From Micromonospora pallida (lineage in GTDB: Bacteria > Actinomycetota > Actinomycetes > Mycobacteriales > Micromonosporaceae), in contig NZ_FMHW01000002.1 of the NCBI RefSeq assembly GCF_900090325.1, positions 3,907,001 through 3,971,000 on the forward strand: 64,000 nt of DNA. Reading direction: 5' to 3'. Under the pieces are notes generated by a model. The model searched no databases, was not told the origin of the DNA, and worked only from the letters and a program-made list of their open reading frames with translations. Position 1 is the stretch's first letter. Each line of letters starts with the position of its first letter. A program made the position numbers and the translations under genes. Of this stretch, positions 37,606-45,346 are shown one piece after another.

Positions 37606-37730
37606 GGTTGCGTCCCGACGTGTTTTCCACTACGGTCCACGCAGCGACGGAGCGAAGACGGTTCATGTCCCGGTCACGCTCTCTGCCGTCGCGGGTCCCG
37701 TAAACGCCTGACAGATCGGAGCGCCCAACG

Positions 37731-38627
37731 ATGGCCAACACGGCGGTGGCCGACGCCGACTCAGGACTGACCGGGGCGCAGCTCGCCGCCCGGTACGGCC
37801 TGAGCGTCGCCGGGGCGAGACCCACCCTGGCCGCGTACACCCGGCAACTCTGGGCCTACCGACACTTCATCTCGGCCTACGCCAACGCCAGGCTGGTCGC
37901 GACCTTCAGTCGAGCCCGGCTGGGTCAACTCTGGCAGGTGCTGACGCCGCTGACCAACGCCGCGGTGTACTACCTGATCTTCGGCGTGATCCTGGACACC
38001 AAGGACGGAATCCCGAACTTCATCGCGTACCTCTGCGTCGGGCTCTTCGTCTTCAACTTCACCCAGAGCGTGGCGATGGGCGGCACCCAGGCGATCAGCG
38101 GCAACCTGGGCCTGATCCGGGCACTGCACTTCCCCCGGGCCTCGCTGCCCTTCGCGGTGACCCTGACCCAGTTCCAGCACCTGGTCTCGGCCATGGTGGT
38201 GCTGGTCGCCATCGTGCTGGTGACCGGGGAGCCGATCACCCTGGAGTGGCTGCTGGTGCTGCCGGCCATGCTGCTCCAGACGATCTTCAACGTCGGCCTG
38301 TCGCTGGCGCTGGCCCGGGTGGGCGCCAAGGTCACCGACCTGAAGCAGGTCATGCCGTTCGTGATGCGGACCTGGATGTACGGCTCCGGCGTGCTCTACA
38401 GCGTGGACGCGTTCGCGGAGAACCTCCCCCGCCCGCTGGCCACGCTGGTGGAGTTCAACCCGCTGCTGATCTACATCGAGCTGGTCCGGCACGCGCTGCT
38501 GGAGGGCTCGCCGCTGACCTCGTCCGCGCCCCGGTTGTGGCTGCTGGCGACGGCCTGGTCGATCCTGGTGGGCGTCTCTGGATATGTCTACTTCTGGCGC
38601 GGCGAACAGGAGTACGGTCGTGGCTGA
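37731..38627 (+). CDS. ABC-2 type polysaccharide/teichoic acid exporter permease (TagG-like)
   Basis: A 298-residue membrane protein with about six hydrophobic segments between residues 75 and 290. An amphipathic N-terminal region (YRHFISAYANARLVATFSRARLGQLWQVLTP) is typical of ABC-2 polysaccharide exporters such as TagG, Wzm and KpsM. It would form the channel for export of a lipid-linked polymer. The downstream ATPase gene overlaps by 8 bp, so the pair form one transporter. The promoter and TetR dyad lie in the upstream 153 bp. It starts the rightward operon that ends at 42817. Confidence 0.9.
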   Translation: MANTAVADADSGLTGAQLAARYGLSVAGARPTLAAYTRQLWAYRHFISAYANARLVATFSRARLGQLWQVLTPLTNAAVYYLIFGVILDTKDGIPNFIAYLCVGLFVFNFTQSVAMGGTQAISGNLGLIRALHFPRASLPFAVTLTQFQHLVSAMVVLVAIVLVTGEPITLEWLLVLPAMLLQTIFNVGLSLALARVGAKVTDLKQVMPFVMRTWMYGSGVLYSVDAFAENLPRPLATLVEFNPLLIYIELVRHALLEGSPLTSSAPRLWLLATAWSILVGVSGYVYFWRGEQEYGRG

Positions 38628-39438
38628 GTTCAACACCATCCCCGCGAACGCCACCACCACTACGGTGGGCGAGCGGATCCCCACCGTGATCGTGGACAAC
38701 GTGCACCTCATCTACCGGGTGTACGGCGCCAGCGCCGGCGGAGCCGGCTCCGCGGTGGCCGCCCTGAAGCGGATCGTCACCCGACAGCCGCAGCGCCCCA
38801 CCCTGCGGGAGGTGCACGCGGTCAAGGGCGTCAGCTTCGTCGCGTACCGGGGCGAGGCGATCGGCCTGATCGGCAGCAACGGCTCCGGCAAGTCGACCCT
38901 GTTGCGGGCCATCGCCGGACTGATGCCGGTGAACCGGGGCGCGATCTACACCCAGGGCCAGCCCTCGCTACTCGGCGTGAACGCCGCCCTGCTCGGCGAC
39001 CTCTCCGGCGAGCGGAACGTGGCTCTCGGCTGCCTGGCCATGGGCATGACGCCGGAGCAGGTCAAGAAGGCCACGCCGGACATCCTCACCTTTTCCGGCA
39101 TCAACGAACGGGGCGACTTCGGCTCGCTGCCGATGCGTACCTACTCCTCCGGCATGCAGGCCCGGCTGCGGTTCTCCATCTCCGCGGCGAAGAAGCACGA
39201 CGTGCTGCTGATCGACGAGGCGCTGGCCACCGGCGACAGCCGGTTCCGGCGGCGCAGCGAGCGGCGGATCCGGCAGTTGCGGGCCAACGCGGGTACCGTC
39301 TTCCTGGTCAGCCACTCGATCGGTTCGATCCGGGACACCTGCGAGCGGTCCGTCTGGCTGGAGTCCGGCGAGATCCGGATGGACGGCCCCACCGACGAGG
39401 TCACCCGGGCCTACGAGGACTTCATGTCCAGCCGCTGA
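38620..39438 (+). CDS. ABC exporter ATPase (TagH/Wzt-like)
   Basis: A 272-residue nucleotide-binding subunit. Walker A is GSNGSGKST, the signature is TYSSGMQARLRFS, and Walker B is VLLIDEALATGD. The N-terminal VDNVHLIYRVY and the absence of a long C-terminal carbohydrate-binding domain fit TagH-type proteins rather than long Wzt. GTG 38620, with AGGAG seven bases upstream, overlaps the permease stop by 8 bp. It powers export of the surface polymer made by the locus. Confidence 0.9.
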   Translation: MAEFNTIPANATTTTVGERIPTVIVDNVHLIYRVYGASAGGAGSAVAALKRIVTRQPQRPTLREVHAVKGVSFVAYRGEAIGLIGSNGSGKSTLLRAIAGLMPVNRGAIYTQGQPSLLGVNAALLGDLSGERNVALGCLAMGMTPEQVKKATPDILTFSGINERGDFGSLPMRTYSSGMQARLRFSISAAKKHDVLLIDEALATGDSRFRRRSERRIRQLRANAGTVFLVSHSIGSIRDTCERSVWLESGEIRMDGPTDEVTRAYEDFMSSR

Positions 39439-39568
39439 ACAAACCGCCGGCGGGCGCCCCGGCCGACCACCGCGCGGTCGGCCGGGCGTCCGCTGACCGG
39501 TGTGCGGCACCGCACGCCCCGGAGCCAGCCGTATCCAGTACCAGCCGTGGATCAGTGAGGATCGCCAG

Positions 39569-41050
39569 ATGGCCCAGGACCCGACCGCACCCGACAACCC
39601 GACGCCGTGGCGGCCCGCCCGGACAGTCGCGGTGGTGCTGGCCGGCGGGACCGGTTCCCGGGTCGGGCTCGGTATCCCGAAGCAGCTCGTCAAGATCGCC
39701 GGTAAGCCGATCATCGAACACACCATCGCGGTCTTCGAGGCGGCTCCCGAGATCGACGACATCGTCGTCCTGATGGCCCCCGGGTACGTCGACGACGCCC
39801 GGCGGATCGTCGAGGCGGCCGGCTTCCGCAAGGTCCGCCAGGTGCTCGCCGGTGGCGAGACGCGCAGCGACACCACCCGGCTCGCTCTGGACGTGATCGG
39901 ATCCGACGACTGCAACGTCCTCTTCCACGACGCGGTACGCCCCCTGCTCAGCGGGCGAATCGTCCGGGAGTGCGTGAACGCGCTCTGGACGCACTCGGCG
40001 GTGGACGTGGCGATCCCCTCGGCGGACACCATCATCGAGGTGGGCGACGACGAGTGCATCACCGGTATCCCGGTGCGTTCCCGGCTGCGCCGCGGGCAGA
40101 CCCCGCAGGCGTTCCGCTCCGGCACCATCCGGGAGGCGTACCGGCGGGCGGCCGACGACCCGCACTTCGCCGCCACCGACGACTGCGGCGTGGTGCTGCG
40201 CTACCTGCCCGAGGTGCCGATCAAGGTGATCGACGGCTCGGACGAGAACATCAAGGTCACCCACCCGGTGGACGTGCACCTGGTGGACAAGCTCTTCCAG
40301 CTCGCCGCCGCGCGGGCCCCCGGCCCGGTGGACGAGCACCGGTACACCGAGGAACTGACCGGCCGGACGATGGTGGTCTTCGGCGGCAGCTACGGTATCG
40401 GCCACGAGCTGGCCGAACTGGCCCGCCGCTACGGCGCGCAGGTCTTCGCGGTCAGCCGCTCCAGCACCGGCACGCACGTCGAGCGGGACGCCGACGTACA
40501 GGACGCCCTGCGCACCGCGTTCGAGGCCACCGGCCGGATCGACCACGTGGTGGTGACCGCCGGCATCCTGGAGAAGGGCGCGCTGGCCGAGATGGACGAG
40601 GCGACCATGGACCGCCTCCTCCAGGTCAACTTCGTCGGGCCGGTGACCGTCGCCCGGCACGCGCTGCCGTACCTGCGGCAGACGCGCGGGCAGTTGCTGC
40701 TCTACACGTCCAGCTCGTACACCCGGGGCCGGGCCCGGTACGCGCTCTACTCGGCGACCAAGGCGGCGCTGGTCAACCTCACCCAGGCCCTCGCCGACGA
40801 GTGGGCCGAGTTCGGCGTCCGGGTCAACTGCGTCAACCCGGAGCGCACCGCCACCCCGATGCGTACCCGGGCGTTCGGCGCGGAGCCGGAACACACCCTG
40901 CTCGCCGCCGCCACGGTGGCCCGGTCCTCGCTGGACGTGCTCCTGTCCGACCTCACCGGCCAGGTGATCGACGTCCGCCGCCCGGCCGACGAGCCGACGG
41001 TGCCGACCCAGGCCGGCCCGTCTCCCTCCGCCGCACTCCCGACCCACTGA
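39569..41050 (+). CDS. Fused cytidylyltransferase (IspD/TarI-like) and SDR reductase (Bcs1-like)
   Basis: A 493-residue fusion. Residues 15-240 are an IspD/TarI nucleotidyltransferase: VVLAGGTGSRVGLGIPKQL (CTP loop), HDAVRPLLS and RRGQTPQAF. Residues 255-480 are a short-chain dehydrogenase: VVFGGSYGIGHELAE (NADPH loop) and the catalytic YSATK (Tyr-x-x-x-Lys) after a Ser-rich strand. This order equals Bcs1 of Haemophilus influenzae, which reduces ribulose-5-phosphate and activates ribitol-5-phosphate to CDP-ribitol. It would supply CDP-ribitol, or a related polyol, to the next enzyme. GAGG eight bases upstream supports ATG 39569. Confidence 0.88.
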   Translation: MAQDPTAPDNPTPWRPARTVAVVLAGGTGSRVGLGIPKQLVKIAGKPIIEHTIAVFEAAPEIDDIVVLMAPGYVDDARRIVEAAGFRKVRQVLAGGETRSDTTRLALDVIGSDDCNVLFHDAVRPLLSGRIVRECVNALWTHSAVDVAIPSADTIIEVGDDECITGIPVRSRLRRGQTPQAFRSGTIREAYRRAADDPHFAATDDCGVVLRYLPEVPIKVIDGSDENIKVTHPVDVHLVDKLFQLAAARAPGPVDEHRYTEELTGRTMVVFGGSYGIGHELAELARRYGAQVFAVSRSSTGTHVERDADVQDALRTAFEATGRIDHVVVTAGILEKGALAEMDEATMDRLLQVNFVGPVTVARHALPYLRQTRGQLLLYTSSSYTRGRARYALYSATKAALVNLTQALADEWAEFGVRVNCVNPERTATPMRTRAFGAEPEHTLLAAATVARSSLDVLLSDLTGQVIDVRRPADEPTVPTQAGPSPSAALPTH

Positions 41051-41095
41051 GCCGGCACCGAGACACCCGACCCGCAACAGGCAGGAGAGTCAGCC

Positions 41096-42817
41096 ATGCG
41101 TGGCACCCTGGTCCGGAAACTGCTCGCCCGGGTCCTCACCGTGGGCTTGGCGGTCCTGGCCTTCCTCCTGGTCGCGCTCACCGGGGCGACCCTCCCCGGG
41201 CTGCTGCTGGCGGTCGCCGCCCTGGCCGCCGGGGTGTGGGAGCGCCGGGTCCGCCCCGGCGCGGACGTGGCGGCCGAGTCCGTCCTGGTCGCCGCCGCCA
41301 TCCTCGTCGGGTACGCCCGTCGCCTCGACGCCGGCTTCGACCTCGCCCTGGCCGCCACCGCGCTGGTGCTGCTGGCGCTGGTGCTGCTGGACGGCCCGCT
41401 GCGCGAGGCGGGCGGGCTGGAGATCCGCACCGCCAACCTGCCGGTCCGGCACGGACTCACCACCACGCACGTCGGCACCGCGATCCCGGTGCTGCTCGGC
41501 GCGGTCACGGTCGGCGCGCTGCTCGCCCTGCCCACCTGGTACGCCCTGCTGGTCAGCCTGCTCGTCGGTGGCCTCGCCGGGGTGGTCGGGCTGAACCTGG
41601 CCCGGCGACGGTTCCGCCCGTCGACCTCGGCCAGCCCGGTGGCCCGCGCCCTGCGGCAGCACCAGCCGGAGTTCCTGCTCTACTTCTCCGCCCCGCCCGG
41701 CTCCGAGTACCAGGTCACCATGTGGCTGCCGTACCTGGAGCGGATCGGCCGGCCGTTCCTGGTGCTGCTGCGCGAGCCGGAGTTCCTGGCCCCGATCGCG
41801 GCGGCCACCCGCGCGCCGGTGGTGTACTGCCCGACGCTGAAGGCCATCGACGAGGCGCTCGTGCCCAGCCTGCGGGTGGCCTTCTACGTCAACCACGGCG
41901 CGAAGAACGCGCACTGCATCCGGTTCACCCAGCTCACCCACATCCAGATCCACCACGGCGACAGCGACAAGGCCCCGAGCGCCAACCCGGTCTCGGGGAT
42001 CTTCGACAAGAACTTCGTGGCCGGGCAGGCGGCGATCGACCGGTACGCCCGCGCCGGAGTGCACATCCCGGCGGAGAAGTTCGTCGTCGTCGGCCGCCCG
42101 CAGGTGGAGGCGATCGAGGTACGCCGCCCGCCGGTGGCGCTGCCGGCCAACCCGACCGTGCTCTACACCCCCACCTGGACCGGGCACCACGCCGACGCCA
42201 ACTACTGCTCGCTGCCGGTGGCCGAGGCGCTGGTCGGCCGGCTGCTGGCCCGGGGGGCGACGGTGATCCTGCGGGCGCACCCGTACACCGCGCAGAACCC
42301 GGAGTCGGCGCGGCAGCTCGCCCGGGTGGAGGAGCTGCTCGCGGCGGACCGTGCCCGCACCGGCCGGCCGCACGTCTGGGGCACCGACGCCAGCCGGGCG
42401 ATGAGCCTGGTCGACTGCGTCAACCGCTCGGACGCGCTGGTCTCCGACGTCTCCGGAGTGATCTCCGACTACCTCTATTCCGGCAAGCCGTACACGGTGA
42501 CCGACATGGGCGCGGACGGCGACGCGTTCACCGAGCGCTTTCCGCTGGCCCGCTCCGGCTACGTGCTGCGCCGCGACCTGGCCGACGTGGACACCGTGCT
42601 GGAGCGGCTGCTCGGCACCGACCCGCTGGCCGAGGCCCGCTGGGCGATGCGTACCCACTACCTGGGTGACTTCCCGGTCGAGTCGTACGCCGAGGGGTTC
42701 CTGTCGGCTGCCCGGGCGCACCTCGAGCCGGCCACCGTGCCGGCCGGCCGCCCGCCCCGGCCAGGCGGACCGGCCAGTCGGCGTGGAGCCCGTCGCCGGC
42801 TGACGTTGGGGTGGTAG
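41096..42817 (+). CDS. CDP-glycerol/CDP-ribitol polyol-phosphate transferase (TagF/TarL family)
   Basis: A 573-residue protein. The N-terminal 180 residues carry four to five hydrophobic helices, unlike the mainly soluble TagF. The rest is a GT-B type Glyphos_transf domain: QIHHGDSDKAPSANPVSGIF contains the family His, LRAHPYTAQNPES the second conserved His-Pro, and DVSGVISDYLYSGKPY the nucleotide-binding strand. It likely polymerises or primes polyol-phosphate from a CDP-polyol, here perhaps CDP-ribitol from the preceding gene. GGAG-bearing SD precedes ATG 41096. Its stop codon lies inside a long hairpin that ends the operon. Confidence 0.87.
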   Translation: MRGTLVRKLLARVLTVGLAVLAFLLVALTGATLPGLLLAVAALAAGVWERRVRPGADVAAESVLVAAAILVGYARRLDAGFDLALAATALVLLALVLLDGPLREAGGLEIRTANLPVRHGLTTTHVGTAIPVLLGAVTVGALLALPTWYALLVSLLVGGLAGVVGLNLARRRFRPSTSASPVARALRQHQPEFLLYFSAPPGSEYQVTMWLPYLERIGRPFLVLLREPEFLAPIAAATRAPVVYCPTLKAIDEALVPSLRVAFYVNHGAKNAHCIRFTQLTHIQIHHGDSDKAPSANPVSGIFDKNFVAGQAAIDRYARAGVHIPAEKFVVVGRPQVEAIEVRRPPVALPANPTVLYTPTWTGHHADANYCSLPVAEALVGRLLARGATVILRAHPYTAQNPESARQLARVEELLAADRARTGRPHVWGTDASRAMSLVDCVNRSDALVSDVSGVISDYLYSGKPYTVTDMGADGDAFTERFPLARSGYVLRRDLADVDTVLERLLGTDPLAEARWAMRTHYLGDFPVESYAEGFLSAARAHLEPATVPAGRPPRPGGPASRRGARRRLTLGW

Positions 42818-42866
42818 CAGGGGTCCCCTGTTACCGCATTTTGCGGAACAGGGGACCCCTGCTACC
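42813..42866. repeat. Dispersed hairpin repeat, copy 1 (terminator)
   Basis: Arms of 20 bp (GGTAGCAGGGGTCCCCTGTT at 42813-42832 and its complement at 42847-42866) form a near-perfect stem; an inner CCGCA/TGCGG stem extends it to a 3-nt loop with one bulge. It starts inside the stop codon of the polymerase gene and separates it from the convergent peptidase. A second copy lies at 59721-59770. Confidence 0.85.
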
Positions 42867-42895
42867 TCACAGCGACGGGTACGCCCCGCGTGGGC

Positions 42896-43735
42896 TCAGG
42901 CGGAGTAGCCGCGGGTGGCGGCCCAGTTCGCCAGGTCGATGGTGGTCATCCAGTACGAGCTGGCGGCGGGGTTCGCCGGGTCGGAGATCTTGACGGTACG
43001 GCCGTTGTCCCGGTAGCCGACCACGGTCAGGTAGTGCCCGCCCGGGTACGAGTGCCACCCGCCGTCGACGTCGGTGGCGGAGCCGGCGATGTTGACCACG
43101 ACGGCGTACCCGCTGCCGACGGCCCGGACCACGTCGGCCTGGAGCCGGTCCATCTGGGCCGGGGTGGCCGAGCCGCCGGAGATCATGCGGGTCCGGTAGA
43201 AGTCCTTGCCGACGAGGGCGTTGAGGACGCGGGTGGTGTCCTCGGCGGAGTTGGTGCCGGCCTCGGTGGTGTTCAGCCGCTGGGCGAGGTCGTCCTGGGT
43301 GCGGACGATGTCCCGGGCGGTCAGGGCGATCCGGGTGGCCGCCGGGCCGCAGTAGTAGTAGGTGGTCTGCGCCTGGTACTGGATGTCCAGCACCTTCGAC
43401 GCGGGCGGCTTCGGCGGGGTGGGTTTGGCCGTCACGTCCGGGTCCGCCGTGGCGGTGGCGGTGGGCGACGCGGACGGGGTGGCCGGCGCGGTGGTGGCGA
43501 CGGCGGACGGGCTCGCCGGGGACGCGGCGGTGCGCTCGAGGTCACGGGAGGCGGCGGCCGACCGGTTCGCCTCGGCCGCGGCGGCCACCGTGTCGCCCTG
43601 GCGTACCGGTGTGTCGGGGTTGGTGAGCAGGGCGCCGGCAGTGGACGCCGCCACCAGCACCGCCGCTGCGGCGGCGACCTGGTACGACCGGCGGGCCCGG
43701 AACGGGTTGAACGGTCGGTTGACCGGGTACTTCAC
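42896..43735 (-). CDS. C39-like cysteine peptidase, exported or membrane-anchored
   Basis: A 279-residue protein. After a basic start (NPFRARRS) comes one hydrophobic segment (about 18-36) and a long Ala/Thr/Pro-rich linker (to residue 110), so the enzyme domain is outside the membrane. The papain-like Peptidase_C39_2 domain shows QTTYYYCGPAA with Cys129, SYPGGHYLTVVGY with His234, and ISDPAN with the orienting residue. It may process peptides or wall cross-links. GTG 43735 has GGAGG five bases upstream. A ydaO-type leader upstream suggests control by c-di-AMP, common for actinobacterial wall hydrolases. Confidence 0.85.
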   Translation of the reverse strand: MKYPVNRPFNPFRARRSYQVAAAAAVLVAASTAGALLTNPDTPVRQGDTVAAAAEANRSAAASRDLERTAASPASPSAVATTAPATPSASPTATATADPDVTAKPTPPKPPASKVLDIQYQAQTTYYYCGPAATRIALTARDIVRTQDDLAQRLNTTEAGTNSAEDTTRVLNALVGKDFYRTRMISGGSATPAQMDRLQADVVRAVGSGYAVVVNIAGSATDVDGGWHSYPGGHYLTVVGYRDNGRTVKISDPANPAASSYWMTTIDLANWAATRGYSA

Positions 43736-43776
43736 GGATTCCTCCACGGAAGACAGGGGTGGAGAGCGGCGCACCT

Positions 43777-43844
43777 GGTCGGCACAGGCCGGGCCGTGGT
43801 CGGCATCGGCCAGGCCGCGCGATCGGCACTGGTCAGGCCGCGCG
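43777..43844. repeat. Imperfect short tandem repeats in peptidase leader
   Basis: Three imperfect units of 21-24 bp related to TCGGCACTGGTCAGGCCGCGC lie between the riboswitch and the peptidase start. The last two share GGCCGCGCGA. They may form the expression platform of the riboswitch or be simple slippage products. Confidence 0.5.
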
Positions 43845-43909
43845 AGACCCGAGGGTCACGGGTCGCGGCGGGTGCCCGCTCGGACGGTGTCTGGGAACAG
43901 AGACCGCAG

Positions 43910-43987
43910 TCAGTGCCGGCGGCGCGGACGGACGGCCGGCGGCACCACGGCACCGTGGAGGAACCGGGAGAGGGGGGCGTGCAGCAC
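43910..43987 (-). CDS. Possible 25-residue leader peptide downstream of the riboswitch
   Basis: Immediately after the riboswitch 3' end, AAGGAG with six bases of spacing precedes a GTG that opens a 25-codon frame starting MLHAPLSRFLHGAVV and ending in Arg/His. The SD is much better than chance and lies where the aptamer's last stem could sequester it. The frame ends 174 bases before the peptidase start. It may be a regulatory leader peptide or a remnant; no homologue is known to me. Confidence 0.35.
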   Translation of the reverse strand: MLHAPLSRFLHGAVVPPAVRPRRRH

Positions 43988-44002
43988 GAACTACTCCTTC
44001 CG

Positions 44003-44165
44003 ATGCCGCCTACCGGGTTAGCTGACGGATTCGGGCGGGAAGATCGCCCTACCGCAGGGACTCGCCCCTGCGGATTCACCCCGGACGTACCTGGGTCCCC
44101 GGCTCGTGAGCACGATTAGGCGGGCCGGCGCGGTGTCGCCCTCTGCGACCTAGGACCGCACCAGA
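44003..44165 (-). ncRNA. ydaO/yuaA-type c-di-AMP riboswitch
   Basis: On the minus strand the leader contains, in order, GAGCCGGGGACCCAGGTACG, GGGGTGAATCCGC, a short GC stem (GCAGGGGC/GTCCCTGC), GGTAGGG, and near the 3' end CCGAATCCGTCAGCTAACC followed by GGTAGGCGGC. These are the conserved blocks of the ydaO class as I recall them. It lies upstream of the C39-like peptidase, a usual target in actinobacteria, where c-di-AMP normally turns expression off. The exact ends are approximate. Confidence 0.8.
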
Positions 44166-44403
44166 CGGGCCGACACTACTGACACCGCAATCCGCTGCCA
44201 ACCCTCGTGGGCAGGGGAAACGACTCACCACACCCGGAAGCGCGACGTGTTCGTGCGCTGACGTCACTCAATGGGACGAGCAGTTTTCCGGGTACCGGTG
44301 GGCAACAACGGGACGCCTTGACACAATCGGGCCGCCCCACTCGGCGCAGACCGGCACAACCGGCCTCGAACACGCCAGGCCGCAACCCGTGGTCGGGGTC
44401 ACG
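44166..44403. other. Intergenic region upstream of the riboswitch
   Basis: These 238 bp should hold the promoter for the riboswitch-controlled transcript, but no clear -10/-35 pair is visible. No gene, tRNA or strong hairpin was found. Confidence 0.3.
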
Positions 44404-45231
44404 TCACGATCCGGTCACGCTCCGCGCGACGGCGTACGGAATCGGCGTCACCGTGGGACGGACCGCACCGGACGCCGGCCGGGGCGCGTCGACGGTGGGA
44501 CGGACCGTACCGGACGCGGGGCGGGCCGCGTCGACGGCCGCCCGGCTGCCCGCCCACACCTGTTCCGCGGCGAGGTACGCCTCCTCGGTCAGGCACCGCG
44601 CCGCCGTCGCGGCGACCTCGGCCCGCTGCCAGGCGGCCCGCTCGCGGTCGACCGCCGTCCGGTAGTCCGCCCGCCGCAGGTCACGCAGCACCCGGTGCAG
44701 GACCGCCTCCTGGTCGACCTGGTGCAGGCGCGGATCCCACCCCTTGCGGCCGGCGAACACGTCGCCGAGGTGCCCCACCGACAGCTCACCCCGCCAGTAC
44801 GCGGCCATCGCGGCCCGGTGCAGGTACCGCTCGCGGGCGGCGTACTCGGTGGGGGTGCGCGACACGTGGGGAACGGGCAGGACGGTGACCCCGGCGAGCC
44901 GACGGGCGGCGGTCTCCGCCTCGTCGTACGCCTGCCAGGCCTCGTCCACCCGGTCCTGGGCGGTCAACCAGTCCGCCCGACAGCAGTGGGCGGTGTGCGC
45001 GGCACCGGCGGCGGCGACGGCCACCTCCTCCGCGTACCGGCGCAGATCCACCGGGTCCGGGTCAGCGGCCCCCTCGTCCGGGACGGCGGACGGGGACGGC
45101 GTCGCGGCCGGCTCCCGCTCCGGGCGGGCCACCAGGACGGTGAGCACGGTCAACGCGAGCACGAGCAGGGCGGACCAGATGGCGGCCGCCCGGGGCACGT
45201 CGACCAGGAACTCGTAGAGAACGACGTCCAT
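44404..45231 (-). CDS. Membrane-anchored protein of unknown function with C-terminal repeats
   Basis: A 275-residue protein. One N-terminal TM helix (about 17-35, AAAIWSALLVLALTVLTVLV) is followed by an Ala/Glu/Arg-rich helical domain (65-235) with segments such as YAARERYLHRAAMAAYWRGE, GHLGDVFAGRKGWDPRL and RAAWQRAEVAATAARCL, suggesting coiled coils. A tail carries two copies of a 14-residue repeat (ASGTVRPTVDAPRP type) matching the 42-bp DNA repeat. I recognise no family. A short Trp-rich peptide gene ends directly before its start, so the two are probably co-transcribed. Start: GTG 45240 or ATG 45231. Confidence 0.6.
   Translation of the reverse strand: MDVVLYEFLVDVPRAAAIWSALLVLALTVLTVLVARPEREPAATPSPSAVPDEGAADPDPVDLRRYAEEVAVAAAGAAHTAHCCRADWLTAQDRVDEAWQAYDEAETAARRLAGVTVLPVPHVSRTPTEYAARERYLHRAAMAAYWRGELSVGHLGDVFAGRKGWDPRLHQVDQEAVLHRVLRDLRRADYRTAVDRERAAWQRAEVAATAARCLTEEAYLAAEQVWAGSRAAVDAARPASGTVRPTVDAPRPASGAVRPTVTPIPYAVARSVTGS
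44453..44536. repeat. 42-bp tandem duplication inside the membrane protein gene
   Basis: Two 42-bp units (44453-44494 and 44495-44536), both starting GTGGGACGGACCG and ending GCGTCGACG, lie head to tail in frame and encode the repeated Pro/Ala/Val tail. Confidence 0.85.
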
Positions 45232-45240
45232 CGTCGGCAC

Positions 45241-45336
45241 CTAACGGAACACGGGGTGGGCGGGGGCCGGGGTGAACACCTGGAACGCCCAGCGCACCGA
45301 CCACCACAGCGGGCAGTCGAGCGCGGCGCGAGGCAC
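45241..45336 (-). CDS. Leaderless 31-residue Trp-rich peptide
   Basis: A 31-codon frame starting MPRAALDCPLWWSVRW and ending in a Pro/Phe/Arg tail. TAATCT (45349-45344, minus strand) is an excellent -10 and ends seven bases before the GTG, the spacing of a leaderless actinobacterial mRNA. Its TAG stop is followed at once by the GTGCCGACGATG that starts the membrane protein gene, so it would be the first gene of that operon. The promoter overlaps the end of the acyltransferase gene. Three Trp, one Cys and a hydrophobic core suggest membrane association. Function unknown. Confidence 0.5.
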   Translation of the reverse strand: MPRAALDCPLWWSVRWAFQVFTPAPAHPVFR

Positions 45337-45346
45337 GGGGAGCAGA

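Noticed and set aside
43777..43844. CRISPR-like array
   Set aside because: Only three imperfect units of 21-24 bp with no unique spacers and no cas genes.
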